Source: Planctomycetaceae bacterium (lineage in GTDB: Bacteria > Planctomycetota > Planctomycetia > Pirellulales > PALSA-1355). Taken from it: DNA of 64,000 nucleotides. The notes under the pieces were generated by a model. The model worked only from the letters and a program-made list of their open reading frames with translations, had not been told where the DNA came from and did not search any database. Below are positions 58,229 through 64,000 of the stretch, one piece after another. The stretch is taken from the NCBI GenBank assembly GCA_003153375.1, contig PLYM01000213.1:190-64189 (forward strand). Direction: 5' to 3'. Numbering within the stretch: position 1 is the stretch's first letter; every line of letters starts with the position of its first letter. The position numbers and the translations under genes were made by a program.

Positions 58229-58323
58229 CCGCCCGTGGTCTCGGGAAAGTGAACCCCGAAAAGAAATAAAGTCAACGCAACCCAGACCAGCAACTCAGCA
58301 ACAGCAACCGAGCGAGGATTATC

Positions 58324-59292
58324 GTGGGCGACGTCGTTTGTTATTTGCCGGCCAAGGCCGGGTGGGATCGCTCGGCGCAGGGCGTTTTGGGCGCCGGCCG
58401 GCGGTTGGCCGACAGCCTCGGCGCGAAGCTGCGTGCCGTGGTGCTGGGTCCGACCGATGAGGCGCTCGTGCAAGGCGCGGCCGCCGTGTCCGATTCGGTG
58501 GCCGTGGCCGATCATCCGCTGCTGGCCGAATATCATCCCGAAACTTTTCTTGCGGCACTGGTCGCGATCTGCAAGCCGCTCGCGCCGCGGGCCGTGCTGT
58601 TGGGCAACGATACCTATGGCCAGGAGCTCGCGGCTCGGCTGGCGCATCGTCTGGGTGGTAGTGCCGCGGGCGATGCCGTGGGCATTGCGGTCGCTGGCGA
58701 CAAGCTGCACGTGACGCGCGGCGTCTATGGCGGCAAGGCCACGGCCGTGATCGCGCTGGTGCGTTCGCCCGGCGTCGTTTGGCTGCGCGCCCGCGCGATG
58801 GATCCGGCGGACCCGGCCGGACGCGCCCCGGGCGAAGTGCAAAAGGTCACCGTCGACCTGGCGGCCGATCCGCGTGTGAAAGTGGTTTCGCGGCACGTCG
58901 AAGCGAAGGAAGGGGTCAAGCTGGAAGAAGCCCGCGTGATCGTTTCCGGCGGCCGCGGCCTGGGCGGGCCCGAGCCCTTCAAGCAACTGCAAGAACTGGC
59001 CACGACGATGGGCGCGCAGATGGCGGCTTCGCGGGCCGCGTGCGACGCCGGCTGGGTGCCCGCTTCGTGGCAGGTGGGACAGACCGGCAAGAAAGTCGCG
59101 CCCGAGTTGTATCTGGCGATCGCCATTTCGGGCGCCAGCCAGCACATCATGGGCATTGCCGACTCGAAGGTGATCACGGCCATCAATCGCGATCCCGACG
59201 CGCCGATCTTCAAGCATTGCAGCTTCGGCCTGGTCGAGGATTATCAGAAAGTGATCGGACCCTTGCGCGAGAAACTTGCAAAGAACGGCTAA
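58324..59292 (+). CDS. etfA: Electron transfer flavoprotein alpha subunit
   Basis: [72 protein letters not shown] start. Confidence 0.94.
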   Translation: MGDVVCYLPAKAGWDRSAQGVLGAGRRLADSLGAKLRAVVLGPTDEALVQGAAAVSDSVAVADHPLLAEYHPETFLAALVAICKPLAPRAVLLGNDTYGQELAARLAHRLGGSAAGDAVGIAVAGDKLHVTRGVYGGKATAVIALVRSPGVVWLRARAMDPADPAGRAPGEVQKVTVDLAADPRVKVVSRHVEAKEGVKLEEARVIVSGGRGLGGPEPFKQLQELATTMGAQMAASRAACDAGWVPASWQVGQTGKKVAPELYLAIAISGASQHIMGIADSKVITAINRDPDAPIFKHCSFGLVEDYQKVIGPLREKLAKNG

Positions 59293-59318
59293 CGCGGGCC
59301 TTCGGCCAAATCTCCACC

Positions 59319-61319
59319 ATGAACGACCCGTTGCAGGCCACGCGCCAAGTCTTGTGGAACATCGACCACGTGTGGGTCATGTACGCGCTGCTGCTGCCGA
59401 CGATGGGCGTGGCCGGCTATGGCATCTATCGCCGCGTGCAGCGCTGGCGGCGCGGGCTGAGTGAGAATCGTTTCGATCGGCCGCTCGAGCGCGTGGCCCT
59501 GTTGATGCAAAACGGGCTGCTGCAATTGCGCACCTGGCGGAAGCTCTATCCCGGCACGCTGCACGCGATGATCTTCTGGGGCTTCATCGTGCTGACGATC
59601 GCCACGACGGTCGTGATGATCGACTACGATTTCGGCATCCCGATCATGCGGGGCAATTTTTATCTCTACTTCCAGTCGCTGACGGTCGACATTTTTGGCG
59701 CCTTGGCGATCGTGGGCATTGGCATGGCCGGCTATCGCCGCTGGATCGCGCGGCCCTCGCAACTGGTCTACACGCGCGAGGCCGACGGGCTGCTGGTGCT
59801 GATCCTGGTGATCCTGGTCTCGGGCTTTTTGATCGAAGGTTGGCGCATCGCGGCCACGGACGACCCGTGGGGTGCCTGGTCGCCGTTTGGCAAGCTGGTG
59901 GCCGACGTCTCGCGGCAGGTGATGTCGGTCGACGCGATGATCGTGGCGCATCGGCTGACCTGGTGGTCGCACCTGCTGCTGGTGTTCGGCCTGATCGCCT
60001 GGGCGCCGTATACCAAGTTGGTCCACGTGGTCACGTCGCCGTTGAATCTCTACACGGCACGGCTGGCGCCGATCGGGGCGACGCTGCGGAAGATCGATTT
60101 CGAGCATTCCGAAAAGCTGGGCATCAACTCGCTGGCCGGGTTCACCTGGAAGGACCGGCTCGATTTCGACGCCTGCACCGAGTGCGGGCGTTGCACGGCC
60201 GTGTGCCCGGCCAACCGGGTGGGCAAGCTGCTCTCGCCGCGCGACATTATTCTCGACCTGCGCAGCCTGGCCAACGATCCGCAGGCCGATCCGACGCAAT
60301 CGTACATTGGCGCGACGCCGGCCCTGTCGGTCGAGGCGCTGTGGCAGTGTACGACCTGCGGCGCGTGCGTCGAAGCCTGCCCGGTGTCGATCGAACAGAT
60401 GCCCAAGATCGTCGACACGCGGCGCTTCCTGGTGATGGAAGACGCCGAGTTTCCCGAGACGATGCAGCAGGCGCTCACTTCACTTGAGACGCGCGGCCAT
60501 CCGCTGCGGGGCACGGCGTTCTCGCGCGTCGATTGGACGCAGGGGCTCAACGTGACCACCATGGCCGAGGCCAAGGACGCCGACGTGCTGTTGTGGGTCG
60601 GCTGCGGCGGGGCGCTGGTCGAGCGCAATCAGAAAGTCGTGCGATCGCTGGCGCAGTTGTTGACCAAGGCGGGGGTGAAGTTCGCCATCCTGGGCCGCGA
60701 GGAGAAGTGCACCGGCGATCCCGCGCGTCGGATCGGCAACGAGTTCTTGTTTTCGATGCTGGCCGAGGAGAACATCGCCACGCTCGACCGCTATCAGGTC
60801 AAAACGATCGTCACGTCCTGCCCGCATTGTTTCAACACGTTCCAGAACGAGTATCCGCAGTTTGGCGGCCGGTATGAGGTGTTTCACCACAGCGAGTACC
60901 TGGCCAAACTGGTGAGCGAGGGCCGGCTGTCGGCCGATTTGCCCAGCGACAAGACGATCACGTTCCACGATCCCTGTTACCTGGGCCGGCACAACGGCGT
61001 TTACGACGCGCCGCGGCAGTTGGTGCAGATTTCGAGCAGTCTGGCGCCGGTCGAGATGCAGCAGAGCCGCGAGAACGGCTATTGCTGCGGTGGCGGCGGC
61101 GGCATGAGCTTCATCGACGAGCCGCCCAACCAGCGCGTGAACCAGGAGCGGGCGCGGCAAGTGCTCGAGACCAACGCCGACGTGGTGGCGGTCGGCTGCC
61201 CGTTTTGCATGACGATGCTCGAGGACGGCATCAACGCCCGCAAGGGCGACCGCGACGTCAAGGTGATGGACATCGCCGAACTGTTATGGCAAGCCGTGGA
61301 GCAGTCGCCGACTTCGTGA
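59319..61319 (+). CDS. Membrane-bound Fe-S oxidoreductase (EtfD/heterodisulfide-reductase-like)
   Basis: Several TM helices; CTECGRCTAVCPANRVGK and CTTCGACVEACP ferredoxin motifs; CCG-type CPHCFNTF and CCGGGGG domains. Confidence 0.9.
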   Translation: MNDPLQATRQVLWNIDHVWVMYALLLPTMGVAGYGIYRRVQRWRRGLSENRFDRPLERVALLMQNGLLQLRTWRKLYPGTLHAMIFWGFIVLTIATTVVMIDYDFGIPIMRGNFYLYFQSLTVDIFGALAIVGIGMAGYRRWIARPSQLVYTREADGLLVLILVILVSGFLIEGWRIAATDDPWGAWSPFGKLVADVSRQVMSVDAMIVAHRLTWWSHLLLVFGLIAWAPYTKLVHVVTSPLNLYTARLAPIGATLRKIDFEHSEKLGINSLAGFTWKDRLDFDACTECGRCTAVCPANRVGKLLSPRDIILDLRSLANDPQADPTQSYIGATPALSVEALWQCTTCGACVEACPVSIEQMPKIVDTRRFLVMEDAEFPETMQQALTSLETRGHPLRGTAFSRVDWTQGLNVTTMAEAKDADVLLWVGCGGALVERNQKVVRSLAQLLTKAGVKFAILGREEKCTGDPARRIGNEFLFSMLAEENIATLDRYQVKTIVTSCPHCFNTFQNEYPQFGGRYEVFHHSEYLAKLVSEGRLSADLPSDKTITFHDPCYLGRHNGVYDAPRQLVQISSSLAPVEMQQSRENGYCCGGGGGMSFIDEPPNQRVNQERARQVLETNADVVAVGCPFCMTMLEDGINARKGDRDVKVMDIAELLWQAVEQSPTS

Positions 61320-61425
61320 AGCGCCGCCGGCGATCACGCGGGTCGATTGCTCAACGACAAAAGTCGAAAAACATTCAGCACGTGAAATCAAGCGAAACCA
61401 GATCTTCCACGTAGAAAGGCACGTC

Positions 61426-62604
61426 ATGGATTTAGGTCTCACCCCCAGCGAACAGAAATTTCGCGATGAGTTGCGCACGTGGCTCAAGGCCAACTTGCCG
61501 CCCAAGACGAGCCACTCGGTCAAGAACGCCGCGTCGGCCGCCGCCTATCACGCGTATCTGAAGGATTGGCAGCGCAAGCTGTATGACGGCGGCTATGCCG
61601 GCATCAATTGGCCCAAGGAGTTTGGCGGCCGCGGAGCCACGTTCATCGAACAGGCCATCTTCCAGGAAGAGTTGGCGCTGGCCGATGCTCCGGAGCGGAT
61701 GGGCACGATTGGCCAGGGACTCGTCGGGCCGACGATCATCACCGTGGGCACCGAGGAGCAGAAGAAACGCTACTTGCCGGGCATTCTCTCGGGCGATGAA
61801 GTCTGGTGCCAGGGCTTTTCCGAGCCGAACGCCGGCAGCGACCTGGCTTCGCTCGAGACCAAAGCCGTGCTCGAGGGGGACGAGTTCATCGTCAACGGCC
61901 AGAAGATCTGGACCAGCTATGCCCACATCGCCGACTTGTGCATGCTGGTCGTGCGCACCGACACCAGCGCCGCGAAGCACAAGGGATTGACCTGCCTGTT
62001 GGTCGACATGAAGACGCCGGGCATCACGGTGCGGCCGCTGAAGATGATGTCGGGCGACGCGGGCTTCAACGAGATGTTCTTTTCCAACGTGCGCGTGCCC
62101 GCGAGTTGCGTGCTGGGCGCGGTGAACGAAGGCTGGCACGTGGCGATCACGGCCCTGAGCAACGAACGGGCCAACCTGGGCACGGGCCTTTACGTGATGT
62201 TCAAGCGCAACCTCGAGGCGGTGCTGGTGCAGGCCCGCGAGATGAAGCGGCACGGCAAGCCGGCGATCGAGGACCCGGTGCTGCGGCAGAAACTGGCGCA
62301 GGCCCACGTGGATCTCGAGGTGTTTCGACTCAACACGACCCGCGCCCTGAGCCAATTGAACAAGACCGGGATTCCGGGTCCGGAGGGATCGATTCAGAAA
62401 TTGTACTGGAGCGAATTGAATCAGCGCAACGCGCAGATCGCGATGGAAGTGCTCGGTCCTTACGCCCAGTTGACGGAGTTCGACAGCGGCCGTTGGATTT
62501 ACAACTATCTGCGCTGCCGCGGCAACACGATCGAAGCCGGCACCAGCGAGGTGCAGCGCAACATCATCGCCCAGCGCGTGCTGGGCTTGCCCCGCAGTTA
62601 CTAA
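61426..62604 (+). CDS. Acyl-CoA dehydrogenase
   Basis: GFSEPNAGSDLASLETKAVLEGDEFIVNGQKIWTSYAHIADLCMLVVRTD; RGNTIEAGTSEVQRNIIAQRVLGLPR. Confidence 0.95.
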   Translation: MDLGLTPSEQKFRDELRTWLKANLPPKTSHSVKNAASAAAYHAYLKDWQRKLYDGGYAGINWPKEFGGRGATFIEQAIFQEELALADAPERMGTIGQGLVGPTIITVGTEEQKKRYLPGILSGDEVWCQGFSEPNAGSDLASLETKAVLEGDEFIVNGQKIWTSYAHIADLCMLVVRTDTSAAKHKGLTCLLVDMKTPGITVRPLKMMSGDAGFNEMFFSNVRVPASCVLGAVNEGWHVAITALSNERANLGTGLYVMFKRNLEAVLVQAREMKRHGKPAIEDPVLRQKLAQAHVDLEVFRLNTTRALSQLNKTGIPGPEGSIQKLYWSELNQRNAQIAMEVLGPYAQLTEFDSGRWIYNYLRCRGNTIEAGTSEVQRNIIAQRVLGLPRSY

Positions 62605-62668
62605 TCGCCGCGCACTTGCGGTCCGGTCACTCAACCCCAATCAATCAACTGACACGAGGATATTCGCC

Positions 62669-63781
62669 ATGGAATTCGATCTCTCGAAACCGCAAAAACT
62701 GTTGCAGAAATCGGCGCGCGACGTGTTCGCGCGCGAGTGCCCGGCCAAACGCGTGCGCGAGCTGATGGCCACCGACACGGCGCTCGACGCCAAACTATGG
62801 TCCACCGTGGCCGATCAGGGTTGGCTGGGCATTCATCTGGACGAGTCCCACGGCGGCCTGGGCCTGGGCACGGTCGATCTGGCCGTGGTGGCCGAAGAGA
62901 TGGGACGCGCCTGCTTTCCCGGTCCCTTCCTGGGCACGGTGTGGGCCGCCACGCTGCTGTCGGCCGCCGGCGGCAAGTCGAAATTCCTGGAGCCGCTGAC
63001 GACGGGCGCGGCCAAGGGAGCGGTGGCGCTGCTCGAGGCCGATGGCTCGTGGAATCCGGACCACGTGCAGCTCAAGGCCACGGCAGCCGGCGGTGGATAC
63101 AAGCTGACCGGCCGCAAGGCGTTCGTCTCGGATGCCAACGTGGCCGATACGATCGTGTGCGTGGCCCGCGGCGCCGATGGCCTGGTGCTGTTGGCCGTGA
63201 GCGCCAAGGATCCGGGCGTCAAGATCACGCCGACTTCGGCGCTCGATCAGACGCGCAAGCTGGCCGACGTGACGTTCGAGGGCGTTTCGGTCGCCGCCGA
63301 CGGCGTGATTGCCACCGGCGAAGCGGCCCGCAAGGCGCTCGATCACTCGTTGCAAGTGGCCACGCTCGTTACCGCGGCCGACATGCTGGGCGGCATGCAA
63401 TGGATTCTGGCCGACTCGGTCGAGTATGCCAAAACGCGACAGCAATTCGGCAAGGTCATCGGTTCATTTCAGGCCGTGCAGCACATGTGCGCCGACATGC
63501 TGTTGTGGACCGAGAGCTCGCGCTCGGCGATCTATTACGCGGCTTGGGCCTTGGGCGCCGAGCCTGCCAGCGCGGCGTCGGCGATCGCCAATGCCAAGGT
63601 CTACGTCTCCGACGCTTCGCGCGAAGTGGCCAACCGAGGCGTGCAGGTCCACGGCGGCATCGGCTTCACCTGGGAGCACGATCTGCAACTGTACTACAAG
63701 CGATCGAAGGCTTCCGAGATCCTGTTCGGCGATGCGACCTATCACCGCGAACAGGTCGCGGCGCTCGCCTTCGATGCTTGA
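62669..63781 (+). CDS. Acyl-CoA dehydrogenase, divergent partner subunit
   Basis: SVEYAKTRQQFGKVIGSFQAVQHMCADM; ANRGVQVHGGIGFTWEHDLQLYYKRSKASEILFGD. Confidence 0.92.
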   Translation: MEFDLSKPQKLLQKSARDVFARECPAKRVRELMATDTALDAKLWSTVADQGWLGIHLDESHGGLGLGTVDLAVVAEEMGRACFPGPFLGTVWAATLLSAAGGKSKFLEPLTTGAAKGAVALLEADGSWNPDHVQLKATAAGGGYKLTGRKAFVSDANVADTIVCVARGADGLVLLAVSAKDPGVKITPTSALDQTRKLADVTFEGVSVAADGVIATGEAARKALDHSLQVATLVTAADMLGGMQWILADSVEYAKTRQQFGKVIGSFQAVQHMCADMLLWTESSRSAIYYAAWALGAEPASAASAIANAKVYVSDASREVANRGVQVHGGIGFTWEHDLQLYYKRSKASEILFGDATYHREQVAALAFDA

Positions 63782-63812
63782 GCACGTTTGACGCGTGAAC
63801 GAGCGACGGCAA

Positions 63813-64000
63813 TCAGGGATTGAAGTCGGTTTGATACGCGCCCGGCGGGTGGACGGTGGCCGGCTGCACTCCGCCTGACTGGCTATCGCGCGGGGCGAAC
63901 GGGCTTTGCGGCCCTTCGGTGAAAAAGCCCGTGGTGCGCGGGCCCGATTGCCGGAAGGGCGACTGCACCGGGCGCTGATAAGACGGCGGCAAGCTCGATT
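63813..64000 (-). CDS. C-terminal fragment of a Pro/Ser/Gln-rich protein, cut by the window end
   Basis: Minus-strand frame ...SLPPSYQRPVQSPFRQSGPRTTGFFTEGPQSPFAPRDSQSGGVQPATVHPPGAYQTDFNP*. Confidence 0.4.
   Translation of the reverse strand, partial: SSLPPSYQRPVQSPFRQSGPRTTGFFTEGPQSPFAPRDSQSGGVQPATVHPPGAYQTDFNP

Overview
High-GC bacterial chromosome segment. LEPR-like secretion motif, DUF1559 prepilin-like proteins, DUF1501, sulfatase and DUF4838 genes point to a planctomycete, probably Pirellulales-like (inferred from gene content only). The window is dense with housekeeping genes: ugd, gmd, gyrA, an mreB/PBP2 cassette, lnt, moeA, pabA/trpG and a TetR-etfBA-EtfD-like-ACAD-ACAD operon. Accessory genes include a giant beta-helix exoprotein, an ECF42/DGPF cluster, two ArsR/AHSA1 modules and several secreted or regulatory proteins. 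No rRNA, tRNA, CRISPR array or intact mobile element was recognised. Best second-look items: (1) an orphan, GC-depressed gene coding for about 400 aa of unknown sequence fused to a PNP/MTAN-like nucleosidase domain, a candidate ATP-nucleosidase immune protein; (2) two unrelated ArsR-AHSA1 modules with identical promoter geometry (TTGACA, 16 bp with operator palindrome, YATAAT, 6 nt, ATG), implying leaderless repressor mRNAs; (3) an MreB-PBP2 cassette preceded by an MreC-like coiled-coil gene and a Lys/Ala/Pro-rich membrane peptide; (4) three stacked hairpins in the leader of the beta-helix gene; (5) a 75-bp decayed copy of a pabA segment about 2.2 kb away; (6) multi-lesion and single-frameshift pseudogenes. 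All product calls come from reading motifs by eye; no database search was run.
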